NCBI GenBank assembly: GCA_030062745.1
Contig: CP099839.1
Coordinates: 12,377,302-12,441,301 of the forward strand
Direction of reading: 5' to 3'
Length of the DNA stretch: 64,000 nt
Source of the DNA: Capitulum mitella
Taxonomy: Eukaryota > Arthropoda > Thecostraca > Pollicipedomorpha > Pollicipedidae
The notes below the pieces were generated by a model. That model had not been told where the DNA came from. It saw nothing but the letters and a program-made list of their open reading frames with translations, and searched no databases. The position numbers and the translations under genes were made by a program. This document shows positions 1 to 13,023 of this stretch, piece by piece; the first letter of the stretch is position 1; each line of letters begins with the position of its first letter.

Positions 1-1028
1 TCCCAGCCCAGCTTTCAGAAACTGTGCCACCATTCACTGCATCAGAACAACAAGAACGACTTCACGCAAGGGTAACAATGTCCGTTGTTGCAACGATAAA
101 AGTTCAACTGCTGCCACCAGCTCAGCGTTAGGGATCAAACTACCCCATAATATTCACGTATGACGTTCGGTTGATGCATTGCACTGCACTCTGCGTCTAC
201 GTCGAAGTCTTAGCCTGACACGATTAATGGCATAATTTTTGGGCATGAAAAATTCGTGATCAGTGCAATTCGCTCCTTGCTTACTGGTGTATGATTGCTA
301 GCGGCACATTGTTCGGTACAAAGAACAAAGTTTTTTTAAAACAAGTTCCTCCGGGAAAAATACGCATACACAAAGCAACCTAAAAAGGTCTAACATTTAA
401 TCTGGGATAAAACGAAGGTACCGGCGATTTCATGTGCCAATCATCATAAAACGTTCAGTTTTAGAAACGGTGCCACTAAAATCTTCATTTTCTAAGGGTC
501 TTCATAATCTCAACACATTTTAACGCTTCATCCAGACGATGACAACGAAAAGCCCAAGGTGCCTTCTGCCAAATCCTTCAACCTTCAACAATGTGTACAA
601 AAAAGACGTTGCCGCAAGTTCTTACAACGTCGTGCCCTAGTTCACCATGCGACCACGGAAGGGTGCATTATGTTCCGCTGATAGGCAATTCAATTTCTGT
701 TGGGCTCTATCCTTTCATGTAAAATGCATCGGTCTGCGGAACCATTTCCGGGTGGGCGGAACTTGCTACAGGGCGATCCACCGAAAATAGCAAACCCGTC
801 CGCAGTGAACAGGAAGCGAGAGGAGCGTGTGACACCGCCGCGTGGCCTTCGCCTGCACGGGCTCAAGGTGACCCCAGGCTTAGGGATCAAAGGACCCGAA
901 TCTCAGAGGCCGTGTTCTTTCCCGGCACACCTTCGGAACCGCACGAGGTATTGTCCTGATGTTCCGAACACAGAAAACAAAGATAAACGCAGCCTCCGCA
1001 AAAAATTCGTGCCAAATCTTCCTTAGGT
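1..1028. other. Stretch without recognised gene
   Basis: Mixed-composition DNA with only short reading frames open by chance. I see no conserved protein segment, splice-flanked exon or RNA gene. The most GC-rich part is about 715-930. Confidence 0.5.
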
Positions 1029-1295
1029 CCCAGAATCGATTGCGAAATGGATTCCGTTCCGACCACTCAGAATCGGAATCGATTCCATTTACCAGTGACG
1101 GGGTCGGAGTCAGAGTTGAGCCACACTGTGGTCTACAGAGTGAGAACTGAAATCCATTCCAATGGCTTAACCAATCCGATGGATTTTAATGTAATCAGTT
1201 TCGGAATCAGCCCATTTCATTTTGAGTCGAAATCGGAATCGATTTAGTTTTGGGAACCGCCCTGAATCAGAATCAGAATCGATTTCCCGCGAAGA
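1029..1295. repeat. Degenerate GAATC-rich simple sequence
   Basis: The pentamer GAATC and its variants (GGAATC, GATTCC, AATCGATT) recur many times over about 265 bp without a strict period. The same flavour of sequence, as GATTC on this strand, appears at 12440-12545 and 13190-13310. Confidence 0.6.
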
Positions 1296-4200
1296 GGAAT
1301 CAAGCACCATTCTGGTTTATAGTGTGCGTTGGGAACAAAGATACGGTTCTTTGCGTTGAGGATTGGGTGGGAACACCACTTCTGGTCACCTGATCATAAA
1401 CGGCGGGTAGGAAAAGGCCACGAATGGTGTGAAAAACGGGTTTAAAACAAATCTGTGGTTCTACACGTACCGATTTAAACCTATTAAGATGACAGTTCCT
1501 GAAGGGCGACGCGAATGAACCAGACGTGGCCTAATGCATGTGTCTGGCGGAGTGAAGAAGCAAACAAAGCGAGAAACCGAGCGCAAACGTACAGGGGTGC
1601 CAGTCCGCGGATGCCGACTTGCTTGCTTGAATGCTTTTTGCATGCGATTCAAACATTTCCCATGAAATGATGTGGCAGGTTGGGCGCATATAATTATATG
1701 GTAAATGATTGTTACGATCGTTTTTTTCGGGGGGAATACTATTTTTCGGGGGGAAGGCAAACATTAATTTACATACGAGTAGTGGCGAACTGAGTGAAGG
1801 GCCATCCGGGTCATGGCCCCATTTTCGTCGGTAAGCCAGGAGGTAACATGTCGGAAAACAGGGTCCCTGTATTTGGACGGGGATTATAGGGAATGAATTT
1901 TCAAAATCAAGCTGTAATTACACAGATACAACAAAACAACCGGCAAAACAGTGGCCAAAATCCGATTAATATTCCGCACTTGGAATGGGGACTTGGAATG
2001 GACGCATGGTCTGGATCCGGGAAGATGCAGGACGAAAATTTGTTTGATCGCGACACAAGGAACCAAAAACCAGGCGAGAACAACACCACTGTGGTTATCT
2101 TAGGGTGGTTTTATTTTCCACATAGTCCCGGCAATTCCCGACCAGTCCCACGCCGCAGGACTCTACTGGTTTACATGATCATGATATTCTGCACGAACAG
2201 TTTCATGCAGATACCGTTTGAACGGCTTTCTACCACAGACTCTAGGTTTTCCATTTGCCATAACAGAATCTCGTTTGACTTCACCAATGGGGTCACCTAC
2301 AAAAGACAGACACAAACTTACAATACGATTTTACTCTTTGCGGAAGAGGCAACACGCTGATTTCGCTCCATCCTTGTCAGGGAATCAGACGAGAAGGCAC
2401 AAAGAACCTCGAACAGATAAAGAACAAATTTCCGCAAGGGAATGCGTTGGCGCTGACCGCGGTCCCCGTTGATCTGCCAGCGCGCAACGTCGTCCGTCGG
2501 CAACGGCGACCCGTTGCGCCGGTACAAACGACCCGGAGGGGCGGGCAGGAGCGGTAGGGGCACTGACCCGATCCCTGCGAGTCCCACGTCATCGACGTCA
2601 TGGACAGCTGACGGCGAACTGGCCACCCGTCCATCGGCAAAGGCGGCACGCCGGCTCGTCAATGGCGCCGAAACAGGCAGGGGCGTGCGAAAAGCGCGAG
2701 CTCGGGCGCTTTCGGACAAAGCCGACAGCCCGACGCCGGGCGGCGAGGGGGAGCCCCGCGACTAAACTTAGCCCGACACAAACGCGGCTGGATGAATGGG
2801 CGTGCGGCCGCTCGCGGCAGGCGCTGAGTGCCGACGACGCCCTGTTACATTCCGGCCCGACACAACACGCCGCTTTCCGCTATTGGGGGACGTCAGGTGG
2901 CGGCGCGCCAAAACCGTCCAAAGGTGGCGCGGTTTTAACCCGACGTCGGGTGAGGGGTCATCGCCATCTATAGCGGACGGGCATTTGTTGCCCGCCGTCT
3001 ATCTCGAGAACCTATGGACGATTTCACTGGTTCAAAAGGCAGTCGATAGCCCATCGCCCCGCGGTTCCGAAGAAGAATCATTTACCGATACTACGGTCCA
3101 CAATTAGATGTCACAGGACAGCCAAAGGCCTCAAGATGGACGATAACATGTGCACCACTTAGAAGCGCATTAACAATGCAAGAATGGCTGGGATTAGCAA
3201 GATCAGAATCAGATGAACGTTTTACCACAATTCACATTTTTACACGATATGGCGCTAGTCAGATCCTGTCCTCCGGTCGCAATAGGTCATACTGATATAA
3301 TTTATTACCATATAATATGTATCATTATATATTACTGAATATCTAAATTCATAAAACGTTATGGCGTCGCATAGTGCTGGAGTAGTTCACTGCTTTCAAA
3401 GAGACAAAAAAGCCTCCATATTGGTCGGTTCGGGAGTTTCAGTTCCGGGCGGTTGTCAGCGCGAATGAGACCAGGGTGCGGGGTCGTGCCCCCTCCCAGC
3501 AGTCCACCCGTGGCCGTGTGGCGTGACCTAACGCCAGCGGCGAACCGCCGAAAACATCATTTGGCGGCGGGGAGTCGGACGGACATCACTGGCTCCACAA
3601 TGCTTTCATTGGGCGCCGCTTCTCTATAAAGGACAAAAGCAGGATCCCACGGGCAGCAGGACAAAGTGGCGCGACGTCCAAAACGGGCAACAATGTGCGT
3701 TACAGGACGAGCGGGCTCGTGCTGCGCATCGGAAGTCCAGGTCAAAACGGTCACCGCCTACACACGGACGTCCAAGCTATAACAAGTAGTCAATCAGCCA
3801 CCACGACTGGCCAATTATAAAACCGCCTACTGCCAGAAGTCGCATTTCTGGATTAAATATTCGCGCAGGAGCTCAGTGCGTAAATTCATGGGTTATGTCA
3901 TGGAACGACAAATTCCCGAACAGGTCACCCATGCGGGCCAGCATCAGAAGAGAAACGTGTACCGACCACCGCAAGACCACTCTAGCAACGCAACATTAGA
4001 TCGCCGCGAACCGCCGGCCGTGGCCATTCCAGGGGAAATCCCTAGGGACAGCCCCGCTGACGGGGCGGCAGGCGACACCGCTTCCCGGATCAAATCACCG
4101 GACAGATCGCCGCGATAAATTCCAGGTCGGTGCGAGGCCGAGGGAGAGCAGCTTCCAATTGGATCAATATCAACACGCTTTCAAACTGAAATAATTGGAG

Positions 4201-6690
4201 CAAAGCCTTCTTCGAAACCAGAGACGCGCCCAAGAAGGGGTGGCAAGCGCACAAGGATGCGTCAATCAGTGAATGTGGCCGATATTAGAAAATAATTATT
4301 GCAGTCCGGTGGGGAGCCGGAGGTTCCGAAAATCAGTCCACGAAAGAGGAGTGGCCAGCTATTTAAGGAGGGGGAGGCGGCGGCGGGAGATACTCCTACA
4401 CCTCGGAGGGAGGCAGTGGACGTCACCGATCGGCAGAACAAGGAGCGAGCGCGGCCACAGCCAGGCAGCCATGGCGAAGCTCGGAGAGTCGCACACGTTA
4501 CAGGTGGGCACGGGCGCTCCTGGCCCAGTGAGCCGTCCGTGCCGCCGCACGGACGGCTCCTGAGCAAATACGGTTCTTGGTTCCCTCCCTTGTTCCGCAC
4601 GGGTCAACCGTTTCCCCAAGTCTTGACTCTTTCTTTTCTTTAACTCGTCCAGTAGAGATGTGGTATGAAAGTGACGGGTAGTCCAAGATGCCGTCAAGTA
4701 ACCCAGTCTCCCCGAATGGCAACTTCTCTGCGGATCTGAGCCACTTTAGTTTCCTTCACATCAATAGTCTTTATACAGATACAAATACAATGTTGTACCA
4801 ATGTATCCAAAGGGCATGTAATGTTCACACGGGTCATATTTATCCCGAACATTGTAACACTGTAATTGTGCTGCGTGACAGGCGACAAAGGCGCACGCAG
4901 ATGGAGATAAGAATGAGGGAAGGGTGGCACTACTGTAGACGGGTGACAACTGCCGGTGGAAGAAAAGGGGAATTCAGGAGTGATGGGGGGGAGGAGGAAA
5001 AAGGGACAAGTGCCGACCTAAGCAAAACACACGATTGCCGACTTGTAACAGCTCATATAATTTTACTAATTATTTCAACTGCCAATGCAATTTCAGGTCA
5101 GCACACTGTTCAGCCGTGTTGAATCTAAGAACGGTGAAATTTTCCGCCAAACGGCGATTCATTCGAAATTAAAACGGTGCGATACCAAGACTGGCGCGCA
5201 GTCCGAGGGCACGAAGAGTCACACTGATGTGCTGATTTCGGCCACCCCTCGGTCCCGGCTGAACCAGCCACAACTTCCATCTAAAACTCACTCACCTACG
5301 TCACTCCGGCTCTGATGGCATGACCGAAACTGGCCAGCCTCACACACATGTGCGCACTCTCTACACTGGATTGGCACGTTATGCGACGTGCCCCGCGCGC
5401 CGCGCGAACACTGCACGCCGCCGCCGTGCTGCAGAATGGCGCCGCATTCATCCCGCTACATTTGCAGCGGCGCCGGCACAACCCCGGGAACGCCGCACAA
5501 ACGCTACCACGCACCGCATTACTCCAGAACTTACCATCAACGTTACCAAGATCTGGCGCCGGAGCTCAGGAGGCGCCCAATGCATGTTAACTCGCTCTAC
5601 AATCAGTCCCTTACATCTAGACAACCATTCCTTCATTGACACTTGGGCAGCGAACAAAGGATATTTCTGTTCAACACCGAAAAGACCTGGAAACTATGAG
5701 GTCCATTTTCGACTGAGTCAAGATGTCTTCACGACATGACAATGGAGTGGAAAGAATATGAACAGCCTGGGATCTAAATGGATAGTTTGGAATACATTTC
5801 GGACAATTCCACGTATCCCTTGTATCTTGCTTACAGAAATTATCTTGAAACAAGATCTGATTATTTCTCACGCAACGACCAGGTCAACAGCAGAAACCAC
5901 ATGACATTATACTTAAAAGTGACTACAAGCATTGGGTCACATCGGACAGCGATCAGAAAGTGCATGTATGACCGACGGTCATTCATTCTACCCAGTGACC
6001 GAAGAAAAGGTGGCTTAGTCTCCAGACATATGGAAGTCCGTCTTTAAAGAAAGCAAACACAATTTCGAGACCCAACGGTTGAACAAAAATAATGCAGCGA
6101 TTTATCAAAGGGACTTTCGTTGGTAAGACCATCTCTCCTGAGACGCCTCAGCCGCGCAAGTGGCGGGCGGTGATGGAAAGCTTCATAATATCTGAACACC
6201 CGACTTAATCCAGTGCTATGGACATCTATCTTAAAGATGGATGGGCCGACGTAGAGTTCATGAGCCCAAGGTCATGTCATGAGCGCATGGGGTCCAATGC
6301 AGCACATGCAGCACAGCACATGCAGAGCAATGCATGCTAATCCACACCACCGCAGCCGTCCCGTACGGAGGCGGGTTTGGTGTTCGGGTCTGGCCCTCCG
6401 ACGGGGCGGCGCGGCAGTCAGCTGATCCCGACGCACCGGACGGCGGCCGCCGACGGCTCGGTCGCTCGAGCTAGCGCCGGCCGCCCCGAACACCGGCCGG
6501 CGGACCAGACCCAGGCACGCGGAGGAGCCGGACTCCGACCCGGTCCGGGACAGGTCGGCGCAGACCCGCGCGGCGGCGGCGCGGCCCGTGCCGGGGACGT
6601 CGGCGGTGTGACGCCCGCCTACGCGCGCCCGGCCCGGCTCGGCGGCGGCTAATGCTCATCGATCGGGCGGCCAACGGCGCTGCTCGTTAC
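1296..6690. other. Gene-poor stretch with GC-rich islands
   Basis: No gene recognised. GC- and CpG-rich islands lie at about 2440-3000, 4320-4560, 5380-5570 and 6350-6660. In each, several frames on both strands are open together, as expected from GC-rich DNA and not from coding selection. The stretch between 3240 and 3420 is AT-rich. A short GCAGCACA-type repeat sits at 6297-6335. Confidence 0.5.
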
Positions 6691-6704
6691 CCCGTCTCCG
6701 GCGA

Positions 6705-7400
6705 CCGGGGTGTCACCGGCCGTGTGCATGACTGCCGTGTCGCTGACAGCAGTGTCACCGTCCGGAATGTCAATGAACGGAGTGTCACCGGCCGTGTACA
6801 TGACCGGCGTGTCACCGAAAGCAGCGTCACCGTCCGGAGTGCCAATGAACGGAGTGCACCGACCGTACACAAGACGACATGTATACGGTCGGTGCATATA
6901 TATATTGCATGTAAACATATAACGTACAGTATACAGTATACACGTTGGCCAATATACAGTAAAATGTCACCAATCGAAGAGTCACCAGCCGTATACATGG
7001 TCAGAGTGTCATCGGCCGGAGTGTCACCGTCCACGTACACGGTCGGCGTATCACCACCAGGAGTGTCACCGTCCGTGTACATGGCCGGACTGTCACCGAC
7101 AGGAGTGCCATCGTCAGGTATATGACCGGAATGTCGCCGTCGGCACACACATCTGGAGTGTTTCTGCAGGCACGACTAGAGTGCTGGGTTCCGCATGCAA
7201 TTGTCACCGACCGTATACATGACCGGACTGTCACCGTGCCCGCGCATGACTGACTATTACCAGCATGCATTTACATCGGCCGTACAGACGATGGTCAAGC
7301 CGTGCCGTGTGCACGACTCACGTCTTATCGTCCACACTCATGACTGGATGTCACCAGCACGTACGCCGACCGTACGCACGACCTCACTGTCACCCGAGAG
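6705..7400. repeat. Degenerate minisatellite, 42-nt composite unit
   Basis: Alternating blocks of about 27 nt (GTGTCACCG, two variable bases, then CGTGTACATGACCGG-like) and 15 nt (GTGTCACCG plus a GGA end) make a composite 42-nt period. Because the blocks are multiples of three, frames stay open on both strands. On the plus strand the repeat reads as alternating GVSPSVYM and GVSPxG peptides, on the minus strand as GDTPxxYTxGDTP. There is no start context, splice structure or homology that I recognise, so a minisatellite is the better reading. The array is clear to about 7160 and decays to about 7400. Confidence 0.75.
6855..6896. repeat. Perfect 13-bp inverted repeat (hairpin)
   Basis: The arms TGCACCGACCGTA (6855-6867) and TACGGTCGGTGCA (6884-6896) are exact reverse complements around a 16-nt loop. 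The hairpin interrupts the 42-nt minisatellite and is followed by an AT-rich insert (6897-6960). Confidence 0.7.
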
Positions 7401-8773
7401 CATCGGACTTGGTTTAAAAATTTACAAAGCACAGTCACGGTATTCGAGCACAGCCCGTGTATTAAAAGTAAAACAGGCTACCGTGACTGCGACGCTGAGA
7501 CACAAAACGCAAAAGACGGTCTCCCACCGCCAAAAAATTTTGGATACAATGTCTTCCTATGTAAAGTCCGGTGTATCACAGGCCACGTAAACCGCTCGAC
7601 GGACGACGGATCACAGACTTTTAGACTGTTCTAAAAAGCTGAGCAATGTCCGACTTCTGATGAATGTCGCATTAAAAAACCTCCAAGACGTCAGTACAGG
7701 TGTGCTTAGACGTATATCTCGTCAATGTAGTGTTAAGCTCAAATAAAAGCGAACGCACACAAGTCGCATCAGAAACAAGACAGAACAAAGAAAATGGGAT
7801 CATTTAAAGCACACCATATTCCAAGAAATTTGCATGATGGTACCTGCCCAACCTCCACTTTACGACGTTCCCGCCAGCTACGTAGGCTATGAATGCAACA
7901 GTCGCGCGGCAATCGAAACGGATCTAGGAAATTTAGACGCATGCCTGACCTGCTTGGTTTGTTTTACGTTCGCCAATTCAAGTGGCGGGTCCGTCATTTT
8001 CGTCTAGATGTCGGCGTGACACCTGCTTAAAGCCTATAGCAAATGACAGGTCAGCACCATGCCAGACTAAGTCACACGATCACATCTGAGGACATCACAC
8101 GATTATGAGCAACGAAAATAGGAAAAAAATACGAATCAAACCTCAATGCAGAGAGATGACCATGGTTACTCTATTCAGGATCGGGGGACGTAGAAATACA
8201 CAAGTTTCCATGCGCAACGCTGGCAGGAGTCTATGTTACGACAAACAAATAACAATGAAGTTTTTTCCTGTCTGCATCTTCAAGCAAGAAATCACGGTCA
8301 TTATGCTCGCAACCAGCTGAACAAACCCTTTCGTGACAGCACAAAGAGTACTTATGCTCGTCACATGTCGTAAACCATATCCCCCCTGAGGACAGACGTA
8401 CGTCTGTTTAGAGGAACAGGCGCACATTTTGCCCTTTTCACCACAAGGCCTCGTGGCGTTAAATTTCTTTGCGCCCCCCATCCCGGATGGGCAGGCGGGA
8501 GGGCGGCTGCTTCCGCGCCGCTCGGCCATCACCCGTTTTGATGGCCCTGCCAACGACCGACGAGGCGACAACAGGCCCGCCTGGTCGAGGAAAATACGCC
8601 CCAGTCCACCGTCGGCCAGCAGCACTCTGCCGGACCGGTCAGAGAAACAGCAAAGACCCACGACCTCTGCGCTACACGCCCGATGGCACAGGCGCTTCGT
8701 GTGTTACTCGCCAAAGGACTACACCGGATAGCGAGCACATAATGCAAGCAGCTGGTACTGCGATCGTCGCCGA

Positions 8774-8775
<2 letters not shown>
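7401..8775. other. Stretch without recognised gene
   Basis: No gene recognised. The left part is AT-richer, and GC content rises after 8460. The frames in 8430-8760 are open on both strands and match nothing I know. Confidence 0.5.

Positions 8776-8823
<48 letters not shown>
8776..8823. repeat. (GA)n microsatellite
   Basis: An uninterrupted AG/GA dinucleotide run of about 48 bp. Confidence 0.95.
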
Positions 8824-8825
<2 letters not shown>

Positions 8826-10079
8826 AGTGAGTGTCACCCAGGAGACTGGGAGACCGGTTCGTATTGGGATGGTGAGCGTGCCGCCGCGGCAGTCGCAAAG
8901 GAAATGAGCGGACGGCGATTTGTTACGGCGGCAGCCGACAGCGGTGAGCGCCGCCCGACCGAGTCCGTGCCCTGCCTTCCCCCGGCCGCGCCGTCAATAC
9001 GAGCGACGCCGGCACGTGGCAGGCCGCCGCCGCCGTCGCCGGGGGCCCGCTCCACTAATGAGCCGCTCGGCGTCTGATCCGAGAGGAACACAACAGCGCC
9101 GCCGACCCGGCGCCACCTCCTCCCCCCTCCGACGGCCAGACAAAAAGGCCGAGCACCGCCGAGCGCCGCAGCGGCGACGGAGAGAAGACTGCAGGCGGCT
9201 GCCGACCCCGCCAGGCCAGGCCTCCGTGAAAGAGGCGGCGGAGGCTTTGATACAGGCGACACGGGCGGGGAGCAACAGTTCCCGAGAGGTCAGTTTGAAG
9301 TCCATCAATGTCTATCATGTGAGAGGGACAAGGTGAGCCATCTCAATGTAAAACACACAGGTCGCACTGAAAGCTGGAGGGTGCCAGGTTTGAACTAGAA
9401 TAGATGCAACCAAACCAACCGAGCCGAAACAGGTCCTAAACCTTTACAAGCACAGAGTGACCTAAGAAATGGCCGAAATCGGAATTCTTTCCTGGGTCTA
9501 CGGCCAGCAAGTCTCCGTATTCTAGCCCAGGGCTTGGCTCAACTGCTCAAAGTTCAGCTGCAGCCCGAAAAGCGAACTCGGTGCGGAGCCCGTTCCCTGA
9601 CATTCTGCACGATCGAGCGGCACCACACAGTGCGAGCCGAACAGGAGCCGCCGCTCCGACACGACCGCCCGGCAGCCTTCAGTCGCCCGACCCTCCTCGG
9701 ACCCGGCACTCCGCAGCGGCGCCGGGACGCAGCGCGCTTCGACCGGCCCGACGGTGGCGAACACGGCCTGCTCGGCCGGCCGCATGGCGGCGAGCATGAC
9801 GTCCCCAGGCAATGTTAATAACGCCGAGCGCCAGCACCCGGAGGCGGCAGAAAAATCCAGCATCGGACCGACGCCTCGGCCGCCACCCACGGCGACAGTA
9901 ACGTCAAGCACACCAGGGAAATTGCCGCACCTGGTGGCAAAGTTCACCACGCCTCAGCCCATTACCGCAAAGTTGTGCCCGGCTGATGGGGAGCGGGTGC
10001 GGGTGCAGGCGCCAGGACGACTGCTGGACCCGGCGCTGCGCGCCTCAAACACGCCAAGACCAGGTCCGCGACGCTCTCT
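8824..10079. other. GC- and CpG-rich block, no recognised gene
   Basis: A dense CpG block (8880-9270 and 9570-10070). Overlapping frames on both strands give arginine/proline/alanine-rich translations, which is typical of GC-rich DNA. No splice-bounded conserved exon was found. It could be a CpG-island promoter of a gene not visible here, but nothing proves that. Confidence 0.4.
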
Positions 10080-11930
10080 CGTTTGGATTTTGATAGATTT
10101 TGGTGCGCTCATAGTGCCTATTGAAAAATGGTCATCCATAAATGTTTCGCCTTGGGTGACCTCTGAGGTCATTGTTACAGAGTATAGAAGGTCACAGGTT
10201 TGCACACACATTACATGATTCACATACCTATAACCGGTGACACATTGTCACAGGAGGGTGCGATTAGTAATTAGAAATGTTCCAGCTTTCATAAACAGGT
10301 TCACTTTTCTTGGTGATCTCGTGTGACCTTTGGCCTGACGAGGTCGCATGGAGCATTTGCGATTTCAAGTTTGTTTACCCGCCGTGATCTTCACGAAAAT
10401 GTAGAACAATATGTCCCCAAATAGCTACAATAAGCGTGGCAAAAAAAAAAACATTATGAGAAAATTGACGTTTACGCAGTTATCTTGAATTTGGTGTTGC
10501 CAAGAGGCGCTTGAGAAATATGCCCTGAGGCAGTCTGACTGATACTGATAGATTTCGTGCCTTTCCTCTGCCCAGTTACTCTACAACATGGTGTGCACAA
10601 CGTCTTGCGTGCCTGCTACTCATTAGCTTAGTTTCCAATTGCTTGACGCGAAAGGTCAAAGCCGGCAATGACGCTCACCATCATTTGATCTCTGCCATGC
10701 AGATCTGGCACACCCGTTCTTCATATTTGCAGTCTATCGGGTGTTCGTAGGCTTTTAACCCAACTAACGCAACCTAAGTCGAGTACCGGGGCCTTTCGAA
10801 GGCCAACCGAATTCAGTGGCCTCGAATGACCTTGGATAATCTGTTGACCTGTCATCATTCACAGCTTTTTCAGGATACTGACTCCGAATTTCACATATAA
10901 TGTTCACGTACGGGAGTTTGCACGAATCGACAATTCCATGTCAGTTCGAGGACGTTGACGTTTTTTTGTGATGACATCATCCTTTGAATGTTGCAATAGT
11001 TTCAAATGAAATGGCAACTTCGCAAAGAAGAAAGAAGTGACGAGTGAGATACGTGTCAAGAAAAAAATCAGAAAGCTGGTTTTTATCTATGACACGGAAT
11101 ATGCGTAAATGACTGGATGCGTCCAAAATAGATGTGAAATTCGGAGTCAACGCCCAAAAAAATATCTAAATGGTCCGAGATCAACATATGAAATGCCACG
11201 GCAACCGGTTGAACCGGTCAATGACCCCGGTTGGTCTTCCAGACGCCCGATGCACGACTACGATTATCTCAGTTGGCTTAAGGACCTAAGAACATCAGAT
11301 TTGAATGGCAAGGGGTCGATTGGTGGTGGGGTGTCATGACCTTTGACCTTTTGTGCCAACCAATTTAAAACTAAGCTAGTGTGTAGCAGGCACGCAAGAC
11401 ATTGTGCTTACCACATTGTAAAACCATCGGACGAACAAAAGGCATGAGATCAATCAATATTCATCAAACAGCCTCAGTGAATATTTCTTAAGCGGAACCA
11501 GGTAACACTAAAAATTCAAGATATCTGAAAAATTCAGCTTGATCAAAAATGTTTTCTGCCGCACTTACCGTACACGTCGGAGAGTATCGTGCCACAATTT
11601 CGCGAAGATCACGGTGGGCAAATGCGGTTTAAACCACAAGTGTTTCATGTGACCTAGTCAGGTGAAAGACCATACCGAGTTCGTCCCAAAAATGAGGCAA
11701 TTTATGAAAGCTGGAAAATTTCTCCTTCGAAGGGCGAGAACCCTACCTTTCCGTGACAAACTACCACCGAGTCATAAGTATTAGAATCACGCAATGTCTG
11801 CAAAAATGGTAACCTTTGATGACCTGTAACTCTGACTTCAGAGGTGACCCATGGCTAAAAATTCATGGCTGGCCAGTTTCTGATAGGTACTATCAGCGTA
11901 CTAAATTTTGTCCGAATGGAAATGGGTCGG
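10080..11930. repeat. Long inverted (foldback) repeat, about 0.9-kb arms
   Basis: The left half (about 10080-11000) is a diverged reverse complement of the right half (about 11020-11930). Exact anchors are 10602-10619 against 11383-11400 (18 nt) and 10879-10896 against 11132-11149 (18 nt). Other clear matches are the CCAGCTTTCA/TGAAAGCTGG pair (10282/11705) and the GGTGACC-type segment with its outer flank (10151-10170/about 11835-11854). The centre is near 11000-11014 with little or no spacer. No transposase frame was seen. It may be an old foldback element, or two copies of one dispersed repeat inserted head to head. Confidence 0.8.
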
Positions 11931-12439
11931 GTCAATTTGTGTACAGTTTGGCGTGGAATGGCCCATCTGTGATTTTGTCAACCGTGCGGAGTCGTCTGCC
12001 ATTCAGCAGGCACCAGCGGACGAATGGTTTTACAGACCCAGCTACTGGCGAAGGTACCGCCGTGCATTCCGTCCGATCGCAGGCAGTTTCGCGTGCACCG
12101 CTCTGATCGATGACGCTCGTCGTCTGGCAGCGAGTCAAACAAGGCTGGCGCTGACAGATCCCGGCCGCACCCTCTGGATGACATCTCCAGATCACAGGGG
12201 TTGTCAAGAGACGTCAGGATACCGGAAGAGGTCCTTCCTTGCAAACGATGCCAGCTCATGGACACTTATGTCGACGATGGTAAAAACTGCAATGGTGCCG
12301 TGAAACTTCGCAAAATGTTCAACAGCATCGGAAACGCCTTTTCCTTAACGAATATTCTTGATGTCAGCTTTATACGTTTCGCATCTGCAAGCAACATGCA
12401 CCACCGGAACGGAGGCGGTTAAGTCTATACTGACTAGAG
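11931..12439. other. Stretch without recognised gene
   Basis: Overlapping short frames on both strands in a moderately GC-rich segment (11950-12260). No homology or splice structure was recognised. Confidence 0.4.
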
Positions 12440-12545
12440 ATGAGGATTCGCATGCATTCTGGGATTCCAATTGTAGGGTGGGGATTCTGATTTTGATTCG
12501 GTTTCGAAATTGGAATAGATTGGAACCTGTGCACTGAAATTTCAA
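12440..12545. repeat. Degenerate GATTC-rich simple sequence
   Basis: GATTC, GATTCT, GATTCGG and GGAATAGATTGG-like words recur. This is the reverse-strand counterpart of the GAATC-rich tract at 1029-1295. A weaker third tract lies at 13190-13310. Confidence 0.55.
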
Positions 12546-12952
12546 AATTACTGTCGTCGTGTAGTCCTCATTTTCAAACCGATTTCATTGGTTTCTGGAT
12601 GAATGTTTACAATCCTTTTGCCAGTCGTTCATTTCTAACTCAGCTAAAAATGGAGACAGCGTTCGTCATATACCAGTCTCTCCCGGTGTCAAAGTTCTGA
12701 ATTTTGATGAGGTGTGGGTATATGACAAGGTAGGCACGGTACTGCGACTTTTCTCCTTCGGACTTGTTTCAGCGTAATATAGATATCTGACCTATCAACA
12801 AGGTACTAATCGTTCCAAGTATGAAATCCTTGCAGACGAAAGCTTCGATGCATGGGTACAAGTTTAATCAGGCGGTGACAGGCCCCACTGGCCACCTTCC
12901 ACTCGCTGGGCTGCGCGAAAACACGTTTTAATAACTGCATATGCATTAGTTT

Positions 12953-12964
12953 TAATATATATAC

Positions 12965-13019
<55 letters not shown>

Positions 13020-13023
13020 TATA
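12953..13023. repeat. (AT)n microsatellite
   Basis: An AT dinucleotide run of about 70 bp interrupted by a few ATAC and ATGT variants. Confidence 0.95.

Noticed and set aside
8469-9077. 202-codon plus-strand open frame
   Set aside because: It reads straight through the GA microsatellite as alternating Arg/Glu and is otherwise low-complexity GC-rich translation.
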